Assembly (NCBI GenBank): GCA_026415985.1
Contig: JAOAGA010000004.1
Coordinates: forward strand, 1-41,685
DNA: 41,685 nucleotides
Reading direction: 5' to 3'
Source of the DNA: Pseudomonadota bacterium
GTDB taxonomy: Bacteria > CALINM01
Shown: in pieces, positions 24,615 through 33,867 of the stretch
How the letters are laid out: every line of letters starts with the position of its first letter
How positions within the stretch are numbered: position 1 is the stretch's first letter
Program-made: the position numbers and the translations under genes
The notes under the pieces: generated by a model
The model's input: only the letters and a program-made list of their open reading frames with translations
Told to the model about the DNA's origin: nothing
Databases searched by the model: none

Positions 24615-25907
24615 GTGAACGAAATAAAGCCTTTCAGAGGAATTTTGTATAATAAAGAATTAATAAAGGACCTGTCAGAAGTTCTGACTCCGCCTTATGA
24701 CATTATTGATAGTAAGATGCAGGAATACTTTTACAATAAAAATGAGTACAACTTTATAAGAATTGACTACGGACAGAAATTTGCTACCGATAATGAGTCA
24801 GGCAATGTCTACACAAGAGCCAAAAAATACTTTGATGAGTGGCTGAATAAAAACATATTGGTACAATCGCCTGTACCAGCCTTTTACATTCTTAAGCAAG
24901 ATTTTATTTTTGATAATAAGAATTATGAAAAATTGGGATTTTACGGTCTTTACAGGCTCTCTGATTACAGCCACGATACAATAATGCCCCATGAAAAAAC
25001 TCAGTCCGGTCCTAAAGAAGACAGATTTAAACTTACTTTAGCCTGTAACGCCTATTTTAGTGCAATTTACTCTGTTTATGAGGATGAAAATATGTTGATT
25101 GAGAATATTTTTAAAAACAACATATTTGAGGAGATTTTTTCTTTTACCGATTATCAGAATGTCAAAAATACTCTCTATCTGTCTGCTGATAATAATATTA
25201 ATGAACAAATTTCTAAGATACTTTCCCGAAAAAGGCTAATAATCGCCGATGGCCACCACAGGTATGAAACCGCACTGAGGGTAAAAAATGAGTTGAAAGG
25301 AAAATATCCAGATAACGATTCAATAAACTATGCTCTTATGTTTTTTTCCAACCTCTCTGACCCTAATACTTTGATACTTCCAACCCACAGATTAATAGAT
25401 GATGTGAGCTTTAATGAAACGGAGTTTATAGAGTTTCTGAAAACAAATTTCACTATATCCTTTCACCCAAAAAATGCCTTGAAAGATATTTTTCATAAGA
25501 TAAAAAGCGACCCTAAGGTTCAATTTATATGTCTTACGAAAGATAATTTGATTCTTATTGAAGCAGACAATAAAAAGATAGAAAAATTATTTCCCGAAGA
25601 TATGCAGGATATACTAAAAAATCTTGATGTAAATATACTTTTTTATGGAATTCTCAAACCAGCTCTGAAAATAACTGAGGAAGACCTGAAAAACCAGAAA
25701 AAGGTTTCCTATTGTAAAGATGCCCTGTCAGCGATGGAAATGGTATCCCGGGGAGAAAAAACATTAGCCTTTATACTGCAGAACCCCCGTTCTGAAAATC
25801 TAAAAAGGGTCATTGACATAAAAGAAACGATGCCTCAGAAGTCAACATACTTTTATCCTAAAATACCATCTGGAGCAGTTATATACACCTTTGATGAGCA
25901 CAACTGA
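24615..25907 (+). CDS. DUF1015-family protein
   Basis: 430 residues with the family hallmarks: FRGILYN at the start, LTPPYDII (about 23-30), MPHEKT, and ADGHHRYETALRV (about 212-224). The HH and surrounding charged residues suggest an enzyme active site, but no activity is established to my knowledge. Family members are cytoplasmic and of similar length. GTG start with GAGGAGG 4 bases upstream; no nearby in-frame ATG fits better. Fourth gene of the operon, overlapping the next start by 14 bases. Confidence 0.85.
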   Translation: MNEIKPFRGILYNKELIKDLSEVLTPPYDIIDSKMQEYFYNKNEYNFIRIDYGQKFATDNESGNVYTRAKKYFDEWLNKNILVQSPVPAFYILKQDFIFDNKNYEKLGFYGLYRLSDYSHDTIMPHEKTQSGPKEDRFKLTLACNAYFSAIYSVYEDENMLIENIFKNNIFEEIFSFTDYQNVKNTLYLSADNNINEQISKILSRKRLIIADGHHRYETALRVKNELKGKYPDNDSINYALMFFSNLSDPNTLILPTHRLIDDVSFNETEFIEFLKTNFTISFHPKNALKDIFHKIKSDPKVQFICLTKDNLILIEADNKKIEKLFPEDMQDILKNLDVNILFYGILKPALKITEEDLKNQKKVSYCKDALSAMEMVSRGEKTLAFILQNPRSENLKRVIDIKETMPQKSTYFYPKIPSGAVIYTFDEHN

Positions 25908-26574
25908 TTATATTAAAGATTTAGATTTAAAGATTTTCCAGCCTGTTAAATCTTACAGATATAATGAAGACTCTGTTCTGATTGCTGATTTTATAGAAAA
26001 CATTAAAGAGAATAGTAAAGTTGCTGATTTAGGTGCAGGGGTAGGAATTATCTCTCTTTTATTATGCAAAAAATTCAAAAATGTCAGTTTCTATCCTGTA
26101 GAAATACAAAAACAACTATTTGAATATCTCAAAAAAAATATAGTTGAAAACAATCTCTCTGATTTTTTTCAACCGATAAACTTAGATTACAGAAACTTAC
26201 CTAAAAATTTTAATCACTTTTTCAATGTAGTTGTATCAAACCCACCATATAGAAAAAGAGGAGAGGGCAGAGTAAGTAGTAACGAAGCAAATGCAATATC
26301 AAGACATGAGACCTATGGTGGCATTGAAGATCTTTTAATGACCTCTGAACGAATTTTAAAAGATAAGGGGCGTATATATCTGTCTTTTTTATCGGAGAGA
26401 TTGACAGATCTGATATACTACATGAGACATTTCAATATGGAACCCAAAAGGATAATACCCATATACCCCAAAAGAGATAAAAGCTCAAATCTTATAATAG
26501 TTGAAGGAGTTAAAAAAGGTGGCAAAGGATTAACTATTCTTCCTCCTTTTTTTCGTCGAGAAGCTTTCTCTTAA
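25894..26574 (+). CDS. trmN6: TrmN6/YfiC-like tRNA adenine-N6 methyltransferase
   Basis: 226 residues from ATG 25894; a TTG one codon earlier is in frame but less likely. The SAM motif is VADLGAGVGIISLLL, the catalytic motif VVSNPPY is typical of N6-adenine methylation, and the N-terminal SYRYNEDSVLIADFI matches the YfiC/TrmN6 family that modifies A37 of tRNA1-Val. A relative of different specificity is possible. Translationally coupled to the DUF1015 gene (14-base overlap). Its last 41 bases overlap the 3' end of the convergent dciA-like gene. Confidence 0.8.
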   Translation: MSTTDYIKDLDLKIFQPVKSYRYNEDSVLIADFIENIKENSKVADLGAGVGIISLLLCKKFKNVSFYPVEIQKQLFEYLKKNIVENNLSDFFQPINLDYRNLPKNFNHFFNVVVSNPPYRKRGEGRVSSNEANAISRHETYGGIEDLLMTSERILKDKGRIYLSFLSERLTDLIYYMRHFNMEPKRIIPIYPKRDKSSNLIIVEGVKKGGKGLTILPPFFRREAFS

Positions 26575-27010
26575 GAGCGTTAATAAAAAAACTTCTGAAT
26601 TTTTCCTTTAAAACCTCATCTCTGATAACATCAACTGCACTTTCTATAAACATCAAATCATCTTCTTTTAACTCAATCTCATCAAGATTAACATAATTAC
26701 TATCAACCGGTTTCTCCCTGCTGATCTTTACCTTTCCCGTCTTATATTTAATATCCTTTACAACCTCCTTACCACAGGTCTCATTAATTTTAAAAATAAT
26801 TTCATCTTTTAAAAGATTTAACTGATTTATCCAGATGGGATCCTTAACAGTAACATTAAGGACCCCCTCTTCGAGATAAGAAGGTGTTGATACCTTTGAG
26901 ATAATCTCGCCTGTTACCTCTTCCCATATTTTATAGATATTAAAATCAGGTATTCTAAGTTTTTTTGTAATTTTTTTAAAAACACTATCGATTTTATAAA
27001 TCTCTCCCAT
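26534..27010 (-). CDS. DUF721/DciA-like protein
   Basis: 158 residues. The N-terminal domain (about 8-100) has the DUF721 pattern: IWEEVTGEIISKVSTPSYL, then GVLNVTVKDPIWINQL and INETCGKEVVKDIKY. DciA members load the replicative helicase DnaB in bacteria lacking DnaC. The C-terminal half (about 105-158) is acidic then basic and helical, and is not conserved in the family as I know it. It lies 28 bases after a methyltransferase gene and shares 41 bases with trmN6 on the opposite strand. Confidence 0.75.
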   Translation of the reverse strand: MGEIYKIDSVFKKITKKLRIPDFNIYKIWEEVTGEIISKVSTPSYLEEGVLNVTVKDPIWINQLNLLKDEIIFKINETCGKEVVKDIKYKTGKVKISREKPVDSNYVNLDEIELKEDDLMFIESAVDVIRDEVLKEKFRSFFINALKRKLLDEKKEEE

Positions 27011-27038
27011 GGTTATTTCAAACTCACCTATGCTTAGA

Positions 27039-27944
27039 TTATACCTTTTTTGCTATTACAAGCATTGCCTGACCTTTAAGATTACTTATCTTTCCTGCAA
27101 TATAGAGCAAAACTCCTACAGGTAAAAAGACTCCCATCAATACCGGTTTTAAGATATTTCTCAGTCGAAAAAACCTTTCTTTGCCCTTTATATCCTCACC
27201 CCTTTGATGCTTAGAGTTTCTCCTTATTAATAACGTCTGCAAAAAAGTCCCGAAACTCTCGGTGCACTTTAAAACGGACAGTGGTTCCATAGCGGTTTTT
27301 ATTACTTCGAAACAACCTTCTTTAAGAAGATAGCCAATGCTTTTTTCATTCCATCTTGTTAAGTGATGAGGTGGATAATCCCAATGTTCTCTTTTTAAGA
27401 ACTTTAAATCTATCCTATGGGGGTTGGGGAAAGAAAGACACAAAAGCCCATTATGTTTTACCAACTCACTTATCTTAATGATAAAATTTTTAGGGTCTTT
27501 CAGATGTTCTATAACATGAAAAAGACATACAATGTCAAAATCCTGTTCCTTGCTTCCCGACAAAAAATCATCAATTGTTCCCGCAAAGGTGTTGTTTAAA
27601 CCAAAATTTTTCTGAGCAAAATCAATAGCTTTTTTATTAATATCAACCCCAAAAACAACAGCACCTCTTTTTTTTGCCATATCAAGAAAAAACCCCTTTC
27701 CACAACCAATCTCAAGAAGTTTTGTATTTTTTTTGTCTATTAAATCCAAAACCTCCCCAAACTCCCATCTGTAGCCATACCATTCAGCTATCTCATAATG
27801 TTTGCCTAAAGCCTCTATCATGTTGACAGAAAAAGATAATCCGCACAGGGGACATTCGTAAATATTGAAATCTACCCCAAACATAAAACCCTTTTCCTTT
27901 ATACTTATATTTTCTGAATTATTACACAATGGACAGACTATCAA
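27039..27944 (-). CDS. Zinc-ribbon class I methyltransferase
   Basis: 301 residues. N-terminal zinc ribbon C4/C7...C31/C34, then a SAM-dependent fold with LLEIGCGKGFFLD (about 75-87), GVDINKKAI and a VIEHLKDP motif. A hydrophobic stretch near the C-terminus (about 268-288) suggests membrane contact. Such proteins often modify sugars, lipids or quinone-like compounds; the substrate is unknown. Start is TTG, one base after the stop of the upstream methyltransferase, so expression depends on coupling. The next ATG lies after the first zinc-ribbon pair and would lose it. Confidence 0.75.
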   Translation of the reverse strand: MIVCPLCNNSENISIKEKGFMFGVDFNIYECPLCGLSFSVNMIEALGKHYEIAEWYGYRWEFGEVLDLIDKKNTKLLEIGCGKGFFLDMAKKRGAVVFGVDINKKAIDFAQKNFGLNNTFAGTIDDFLSGSKEQDFDIVCLFHVIEHLKDPKNFIIKISELVKHNGLLCLSFPNPHRIDLKFLKREHWDYPPHHLTRWNEKSIGYLLKEGCFEVIKTAMEPLSVLKCTESFGTFLQTLLIRRNSKHQRGEDIKGKERFFRLRNILKPVLMGVFLPVGVLLYIAGKISNLKGQAMLVIAKKV

Positions 27945-27945
27945 T

Positions 27946-28596
27946 CTAAAAACCCCACATTGAGATTCTGAAAAGCGTTATTGGCGGATAAAGTCTCTTT
28001 AATTTTAATAGTTTGAAACCACTTTCTGTAACTTCCTTTTCTATATCATAGATATTTTTAACATGATAATGCCCTTTAAAACCCGCCAGAAACCTACCTA
28101 TTTTATATATAAAGCTTTCCGTTGGGCCTGAAATAATAAGCTTGGTATCATTTTTTGATAACTCTTTAACCTTTTTCAAAATAGGCTCCAAATTATCTAT
28201 ATGTTCAAAAACATCAAGGGCAAAAACTATATCGAACTTAAGATTTTCTATATCCATAATATCTTTAAACACAGGTATCTTTAAATTTAAATCCTTTGCA
28301 ACCATCTCAGTAAGATCATAAAACTCCTTCTCACAGGCGTATATATTGGCACCCCTCTCTGATAAAAACTTAAAGCTTACTCCTCCACCCGCACCAAAAT
28401 CGAGGACATTCTTGTTTTTTAAATCATCAACAAAACTAAAGGCAGTCCATAACCTGTTCCAGAAAAGGTTTGCCATTAACCTATTTTTATGGGTATAAGA
28501 AGGTAGCGCCGCCTCATCGAAAAAATTTTTTGGAGATGAAGAAAGAATCCTTAGAAAAAGATTTTCATAAAAAATCCTGTAACCTCTATCTGACAT
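27946..28596 (-). CDS. Class I SAM-dependent methyltransferase
   Basis: 216 residues from ATG 28596; an in-frame TTG at 28605 would add three residues. The SAM-binding motif VLDFGAGGGVSFKFL and FALDVFEHIDN fit the Methyltransf_11/23 type. It contains a hydrophobic C-terminal half (about 155-215). Neither start has a good ribosome binding site. Together with the next gene it makes a tandem pair of related methyltransferases, probably from one transcript that also carries the dciA-like gene. Substrate unknown. Confidence 0.75.
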   Translation of the reverse strand: MSDRGYRIFYENLFLRILSSSPKNFFDEAALPSYTHKNRLMANLFWNRLWTAFSFVDDLKNKNVLDFGAGGGVSFKFLSERGANIYACEKEFYDLTEMVAKDLNLKIPVFKDIMDIENLKFDIVFALDVFEHIDNLEPILKKVKELSKNDTKLIISGPTESFIYKIGRFLAGFKGHYHVKNIYDIEKEVTESGFKLLKLKRLYPPITLFRISMWGF

Positions 28597-28701
28597 AAAT
28601 AACAAGTTACATCAATCAAATCATTTCGTCAAATAATTTCACCTGCCCGCTCCTCCGCTTACATTTATTAAAAATCACGGCAACCATTAACCAATTTATA
28701 T

Positions 28702-28731
28702 TTGCTAACAAAAGCATATATCTGTTATCAT
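28702..28731 (+). promoter_or_regulatory. Candidate promoter of hemB
   Basis: TTGCTA (28702-28707), 18-base spacer, TATCAT (28726-28731; 5 of 6). Predicted start near 28738. AGGGGG (28751-28756) precedes the ATG. Confidence 0.45.
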
Positions 28732-28761
28732 TAATATTAATCTAATTATCAGGGGGTATTT

Positions 28762-29742
28762 ATGCAATTTCCCGACTTAAGGTTAAGAAGGCTCAGAAGA
28801 ACCGAAAAGATAAGAAGCATGGTCAGAGAAACCGCTCTTTCTGTAAATGACTTAATCTATCCGCTTTTTGTCGTCTACGGGAAAAATAAAAAAGAAGAGA
28901 TTAAATCAATGCCGGGCATATACAGATACTCTGTTGACAGAATACTTGAAGAAGTGGACGAAGTTGTGAAACTGGGCATACCCGCTGTAATAATTTTCGG
29001 AATACCTGAAAAAAAAGACCCCGAGGGGTCATCAGCTCTCGATGATAACGGAGAGGTTCAACAGGCCGTTAAAAAGATTAAAAAGGCATACCCTGAATTA
29101 GTGGTGATAACAGATGTTTGCCTTTGCGAGTATACATCTCACGGCCATTGCGGTATATTGACTAAAAAGGGCGAGGTAGATAATGATGCCACTCTGGAGG
29201 TTTTGGCTGAAGAGGCCCTTTCCCATGCAAGAGCAGGAGCAGATATTGTGGCACCATCAGATATGATGGATGGAAGGGTTTTAGCCATAAGAGAGCTTCT
29301 CGACGAAAAAGGATACAGTCATATCCCGATCATGTCCTATTCAGTGAAATACGCTTCAGCCTTTTATGGACCTTTCAGGGATGCAGCAGAATCAACCCCG
29401 CAGTTTGGCGACAGAAAAAGTTATCAGATGGATCCCGCAAATATCAGAGAAGCAATCAGAGAAGCAAGCTTAGATATAGAAGAAGGAGCGGATATGATAA
29501 TGGTCAAACCTGCCTTGTCATACCTTGATGTCATATCTGCAGTTGCAGATGAGTTTCCCTACCCTATTGTTGCTTATAATGTCTCCGGTGAATATTCGAT
29601 GGTAAAATCCGCAGGGAAGATGGGTTGGATTGATGAAGAAAGGGTTATGATGGAGATACTTCTTTCTATCAAACGGGCGGGGGCGGATATGATAATAACC
29701 TATCACGCAAAAGAAGCAGCAAAGATACTTAACAGAAAGTGA
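28762..29742 (+). CDS. hemB: Porphobilinogen synthase (delta-aminolevulinate dehydratase)
   Basis: 326 residues. Condenses two 5-aminolevulinates to porphobilinogen. Schiff-base lysines are K196 (SYSVKYAS) and K249 (MVKPAL). The zinc-site cysteines C120, C122 and C130 ([13 protein letters not shown]) mark the zinc-dependent type. Length is normal. The ahbD-like gene follows after 80 bases, linking the first common step of tetrapyrrole synthesis with the last step of the siroheme-dependent haem route. Confidence 0.97.
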   Translation: MQFPDLRLRRLRRTEKIRSMVRETALSVNDLIYPLFVVYGKNKKEEIKSMPGIYRYSVDRILEEVDEVVKLGIPAVIIFGIPEKKDPEGSSALDDNGEVQQAVKKIKKAYPELVVITDVCLCEYTSHGHCGILTKKGEVDNDATLEVLAEEALSHARAGADIVAPSDMMDGRVLAIRELLDEKGYSHIPIMSYSVKYASAFYGPFRDAAESTPQFGDRKSYQMDPANIREAIREASLDIEEGADMIMVKPALSYLDVISAVADEFPYPIVAYNVSGEYSMVKSAGKMGWIDEERVMMEILLSIKRAGADMIITYHAKEAAKILNRK

Positions 29743-29822
29743 GGCTTAAGAAATCTTATATCGGAACTTTCACTTGCTCTAACATGCATTTTCACATATA
29801 TATAAACTAAAAGGAGCCAACT

Positions 29823-30917
29823 ATGCATCATATGGGAAAAAAACAGGGACATCCGGAAGGGACAGAAAAAAAATATCTACCTCATTTAATTGCATGGGAG
29901 ATAACACGTAGCTGTAACCTTAACTGTGTTCATTGCAGAGCTGCAGCACAGTATGGTCCCTATGAAGGAGAACTTTCCACTGAAGAATGCAAAAAACTTC
30001 TTGATAATATTGCCTCTTTTTCCAACCCGATTATAATTCTTACCGGTGGAGAACCCCTTCTTAGAAAAGACATCTTTGAGATAGCCCAATACGGAACAAA
30101 CTTAGGACTGAGAATGGTTATGGCGGTGAATGGTTTACTAATCACCGATGAGATAGCAAAAAAGATGAAAGAGGTTGGGATACAAAGAGTTTCCATTAGC
30201 ATTGATGGTGCCACAAAGGAATCACATGATAACTTCAGAAAGGTTGACGGAGCCTTTGAGGGTGCTCTTAGAGGTATTGAGATACTTAAAAAACATAATA
30301 TAGAGTTTCAGATAAATACAACAATTACAAAAAGAAATTTGGAAGAACTACCAAAGATCCTGAATTTGGCAATCGAGTTGGGCGCCGTTGCCTATCACCC
30401 CTTTTTATTAGTTCCAACAGGGAGGGGAAAAGAGCTTGCATCTGATGCCCTTACCGCAACTGAATATGAGAAAGTGCTTGAATGGTTTGAGGATATGAGA
30501 GACAAGGTTCCTCTTCAGTTTAAACCTACCTGCGCACCACACTACTACAGAATTATCAGACAAAAGGCTAAAGAAAAAGGTAAGACTGTAGATTTTAAAA
30601 ATTACGGACTTGATGCAATGACAAAAGGTTGTTTAGGTGGTCAAGGTTTTGCCTTTATATCTCATGTTGGTATAGTTCAGATATGCGGATACCTGGAAGT
30701 ACCTGCAGGCAATGTTAAAGAACAGGATTTTAAGACTATATGGGAGACCTCTCCACTGTTCTTACAGATGAGGGACTTAGACCATTATCACGGAAAATGT
30801 GGTGTTTGTGAATACAGAAAGGTCTGTGGTGGATGCAGGGCAAGGGCTTATGAAGCAACAGGCGGAAATTATCTTGCAGAGGAACCGCTTTGTACTTTTA
30901 TACCTTCTTGTAAATGA
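29823..30917 (+). CDS. ahbD: AhbD-like radical SAM haem synthase
   Basis: 364 residues. Radical SAM cluster C31/C35/C38 (CNLNCVHC), TGGEP motif, and a C-terminal SPASM-like region with CGVCEYRKVCGGCRARAY and a late cysteine (EEPLC). The motifs CAPHYYRI, TKGCLGGQGFAFIS and ICGYLEVPAGNV are those of AhbD, which oxidatively decarboxylates iron-coproporphyrin III to haem b in sulfate reducers, archaea and some other anaerobes. NirJ-type or other haem-modifying relatives remain possible. The adjacent hemB supports the tetrapyrrole role. AAAGGAG precedes the ATG. An inverted repeat overlaps its 3' end. Confidence 0.85.
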   Translation: MHHMGKKQGHPEGTEKKYLPHLIAWEITRSCNLNCVHCRAAAQYGPYEGELSTEECKKLLDNIASFSNPIIILTGGEPLLRKDIFEIAQYGTNLGLRMVMAVNGLLITDEIAKKMKEVGIQRVSISIDGATKESHDNFRKVDGAFEGALRGIEILKKHNIEFQINTTITKRNLEELPKILNLAIELGAVAYHPFLLVPTGRGKELASDALTATEYEKVLEWFEDMRDKVPLQFKPTCAPHYYRIIRQKAKEKGKTVDFKNYGLDAMTKGCLGGQGFAFISHVGIVQICGYLEVPAGNVKEQDFKTIWETSPLFLQMRDLDHYHGKCGVCEYRKVCGGCRARAYEATGGNYLAEEPLCTFIPSCK

Positions 30918-30944
30918 TTTAGTTTATACGTTGAGAAGGTATAA
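30898..30944 (+). repeat. 11-bp inverted repeat at the end of ahbD
   Basis: TTATACCTTCT (30898-30908) and AGAAGGTATAA (30934-30944) are perfect complements around a 25-base loop containing the ahbD stop. It is followed by TTATTTAAC, a weak terminator tail. The right arm contains TATAAT, so it could instead belong to a promoter or operator of the next gene. Confidence 0.45.
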
Positions 30945-31009
30945 TTATTTAACTTCAAAATTCTGTATGCTTTAACGATTAACAGCAAATAAATGGGGGA
31001 TAAGAAAAA

Positions 31010-32221
31010 ATGTACGGAAAGCTCAGATATCTGATTTTAATCTCTTTATTATTAATAGTAGCCTCCTGCACCAAAACAAAAGATATCGAAAAGAGAATAG
31101 ACAGCCTAATTAAAGCAAAAGATTATGAAAATGCTCTGTCTTTAATCAACGAAAAAATCAAAGAAGAACCATCAAATAAAAGATACAGGTTTCTTAAAAT
31201 CAAGATTCATTCACGCTCCGGCAATGCTGATTTAGCCTATGATGAGTTTCAAAGATACTATTCCCTCACCGGTAAGATTGACAGAGAAATACTTAAGGAG
31301 CTAATCATTTCAACTCAAACATCCTTTATCGCTCCCTATAAATTCAGTTCCTTAATAAATCTTGCTGAGTTAAACAAGTTAGAACCGGAATTCAGAAAAA
31401 ACCTGACGGACGCTTTAATGGACAGAGATGACACTGTTAAGGTCGGAGCGCTTTGGGCGGTAGGAAAATTAAAGATCAAAGAGGCCGAGGACAGAGTAAT
31501 AGAATTAGTTAAACACAAAAATCCCGGGGTTGTCTTTAACAGTCTATGGGCTTTAGGTGAGTTAAAGAGTGAGAAAGGTAAATCTGCTCTACTGGACTTT
31601 ATAAAAAATCCTAAGGATGAAACCTTTATACCTGAGGCAATCATTGCATTAGGTAAGATAGGTGATAAATCAATCCTGCCAGATTTAAAAAAATATACAA
31701 ACTCGACCAATAAAAGAGTTTCAGTTTCGTCTCTCACAGTTACAGAGTTTTTAGAAAAAGCAAAGGTTACAGATGTATATAATTACTATTTGTCAAGAAA
31801 AGATGATGAGGCTTTGAGTTTTCTTTATCTCATTGCAGGGGAACTAAAAATTAAAGATTTTGGTACTCTTCTAACAAACCAACTAAAAACAAAAAACTCC
31901 GCTTCTCGAGAGAGAGTAATAAGAGCTATAGCAGAACTCAATGAAAAGATTTCTCCTGATTTGCTAAAAAACTTTCTGAAATCTGAAGACAACGGCGAAA
32001 GAACCCAAAGTTACTATGCCCTTTACAAACTTGGTGCCAAGGACAAACAAGCCTTTTTAGAAGGGATAAAAGATAAACTACCTGAGGTAAGGAGATTCTC
32101 CTTTTTAGGTTTAGGAATGATTAATGATAAAGAGTCAAAGGAGTTACTTATCTCAAAGATGCTATCCACAAACATTTATGACAAGATAGCAATAACTTAT
32201 GCTCTTTACCTGAATGATTAA
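31010..32221 (+). CDS. HEAT-repeat lipoprotein
   Basis: 403 residues. The signal peptide ends in lipobox VASC (C20), so it should be membrane-anchored and periplasmic. Residues about 25-85 are TPR-like; residues about 125-400 are HEAT/PBS-lyase-type repeats (DDTVKVGALWAVGKL, NPGVVFNSLWALGEL, PEAIIALGKIGD, LPEVRRFSFLGLG). Such repeats bind proteins; the partner is unknown. Ribosome binding site GGGGGA. It precedes the PIF1 gene by 41 bases, probably cotranscribed, but with no obvious functional link. Confidence 0.8.
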   Translation: MYGKLRYLILISLLLIVASCTKTKDIEKRIDSLIKAKDYENALSLINEKIKEEPSNKRYRFLKIKIHSRSGNADLAYDEFQRYYSLTGKIDREILKELIISTQTSFIAPYKFSSLINLAELNKLEPEFRKNLTDALMDRDDTVKVGALWAVGKLKIKEAEDRVIELVKHKNPGVVFNSLWALGELKSEKGKSALLDFIKNPKDETFIPEAIIALGKIGDKSILPDLKKYTNSTNKRVSVSSLTVTEFLEKAKVTDVYNYYLSRKDDEALSFLYLIAGELKIKDFGTLLTNQLKTKNSASRERVIRAIAELNEKISPDLLKNFLKSEDNGERTQSYYALYKLGAKDKQAFLEGIKDKLPEVRRFSFLGLGMINDKESKELLISKMLSTNIYDKIAITYALYLND

Positions 32222-32262
32222 AATGATGTTACTTTAGATGATCCTTTTGAAGGAAATGATTT

Positions 32263-33804
32263 ATGAGCCTTAAACATATCGATTTTAATGAAGATTTTAT
32301 TAAGGCTCTTGATTTAATAGAAAACTCAGACAAATCAGTTTTTATAACAGGAAAAGCAGGGACCGGAAAGTCAACACTTCTTAAATATTTCAGGGAAAAT
32401 TCAGCCAAAAAGTTTGTAGTTCTTGCACCAACTGGAGTTTCTGCAATCAATGTAGAGGGACAAACGATCCATTCATTTTTTAATTTTAAACCAGACATAA
32501 CCCCTCTTTCAGCAAATAAAATTAAACCAATTGATAAAGAAATATATAAAGAGCTCGAGATGATAGTAATAGATGAGATATCAATGGTAAGGGCAGATCT
32601 TCTTGATTCCGTTGATGTCTTTCTCAGAAAGTATGGCAAGCACAGGTCAAAGCCCTTCGGTGGAATAAAAATGGTCTTTATCGGCGACTTATATCAACTG
32701 CCACCCGTTTTAACCAATAGAGACAGTTTAGCTTATTATGCCCATTACAAAAGCCCCTATTTTTTTGGTGCCCGGGTATTTAATCTTCTTGATATGGAGT
32801 TTGTTGAGCTTACAAAAATTTACAGACAAAGTGATAATACTTTTATAGAAATTTTAAATAAAATAAGAAACTATACCGTAACCGATGAAGACATTCTAAA
32901 ACTTAATAGCAGGCTTAATCCAGATTTTAAAGATGATGAAGGTTACATCTATCTTACAACGACAAACGACCTTGCCGAAGAGATAAACTCTACTAAACTA
33001 AAAAATTTAAACGGCAATTTATATAACTTTAAGGGAGAGATAAGAGGTAGTTTTTCGAAAGAAGATATGCCTACATTACCGGTTCTGGAGCTAAAAAAAT
33101 CTGCTCAGGTTATGCTACTTAATAATGATAGTTTAGGAAGATGGATAAACGGATCCATTGGTAAGATATTGGACTTTTACCCTGATGATGAGAAAATTGT
33201 TGTTAAACTTAATGATGGCAATGTTGTGGATGTTACTCCCTATAAATGGGATATATTTAGGTTTTATCTTGACAAAAGAGAAGACAAGATTAAGTCTGAA
33301 ACCATCGGCTCCTTTATACAGTATCCGCTAAAACTCTCCTATGCAATAACCATCCACAAAAGTCAGGGAAAAACCTTTGATAAAGTTATTATCGACTTAG
33401 GGAGAGGCACCTTTTCATCGGGTCAGCTCTATGTTGCATTAAGCAGATGCACAAGCTTAGAGGGAATTGTTTTAAAAAAACCTATTAATAAAGGCCACAT
33501 TAAATTAGACAAAGAAGTTATCAAGTTTTTGACAAACTATCAATATATGCTATCGGAAAAAAAGTTTCCACTACAGGAAAAGATTAAGATTTTAGAAAAA
33601 TCTCTTCAGGAAAAAAAATCCATAGAGATAGTTTATTTAAAAACCAGGGATGAAAAGACAAAGAGGAAAATAATACCGCTATTTATAGGTGAGCTTGAGT
33701 ATAACGGAAAGACTTTTTTAGGATTAACCGCTCACTGCCTGCTTAGAAATGAGGAAAGGGTTTTCCGAATCGACAGGATACTTGAAATAAGGGAACTTAA
33801 TTAA
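32263..33804 (+). CDS. PIF1-like helicase with C-terminal WYL domain
   Basis: 513 residues. SF1B helicase motifs: Walker A GKAGTGKST (30-38), APTGVSAINVEGQTIHSFF, VIDEISMVR, FIGDLYQLPPV, IYRQ, AITIHKSQGKTFDKV and LYVALSRC. PIF1 enzymes unwind DNA 5' to 3' and resolve G-quadruplexes or stalled forks. Residues about 446-513 form a WYL-like domain (IEIVYLKTR...IPLFIGELEYNGKTFLGLTAHC). A WYL domain is known at the C-terminus of Thermotoga PIF1, where it binds single-stranded DNA. AAGGAA lies before the ATG. Confidence 0.9.
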   Translation: MSLKHIDFNEDFIKALDLIENSDKSVFITGKAGTGKSTLLKYFRENSAKKFVVLAPTGVSAINVEGQTIHSFFNFKPDITPLSANKIKPIDKEIYKELEMIVIDEISMVRADLLDSVDVFLRKYGKHRSKPFGGIKMVFIGDLYQLPPVLTNRDSLAYYAHYKSPYFFGARVFNLLDMEFVELTKIYRQSDNTFIEILNKIRNYTVTDEDILKLNSRLNPDFKDDEGYIYLTTTNDLAEEINSTKLKNLNGNLYNFKGEIRGSFSKEDMPTLPVLELKKSAQVMLLNNDSLGRWINGSIGKILDFYPDDEKIVVKLNDGNVVDVTPYKWDIFRFYLDKREDKIKSETIGSFIQYPLKLSYAITIHKSQGKTFDKVIIDLGRGTFSSGQLYVALSRCTSLEGIVLKKPINKGHIKLDKEVIKFLTNYQYMLSEKKFPLQEKIKILEKSLQEKKSIEIVYLKTRDEKTKRKIIPLFIGELEYNGKTFLGLTAHCLLRNEERVFRIDRILEIRELN

Positions 33805-33867
33805 TAATGTGTTAAAGTAATCTTTCAGAGTTGCTTAAACTCCTTATCTTTAATAAATAACCATCCA

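Noticed and set aside
32229-32639. Minus-strand open frame of 136 codons opposite the PIF1 gene
   Set aside because: It is the antisense shadow of a clearly conserved helicase and has no family features or ribosome binding site support.
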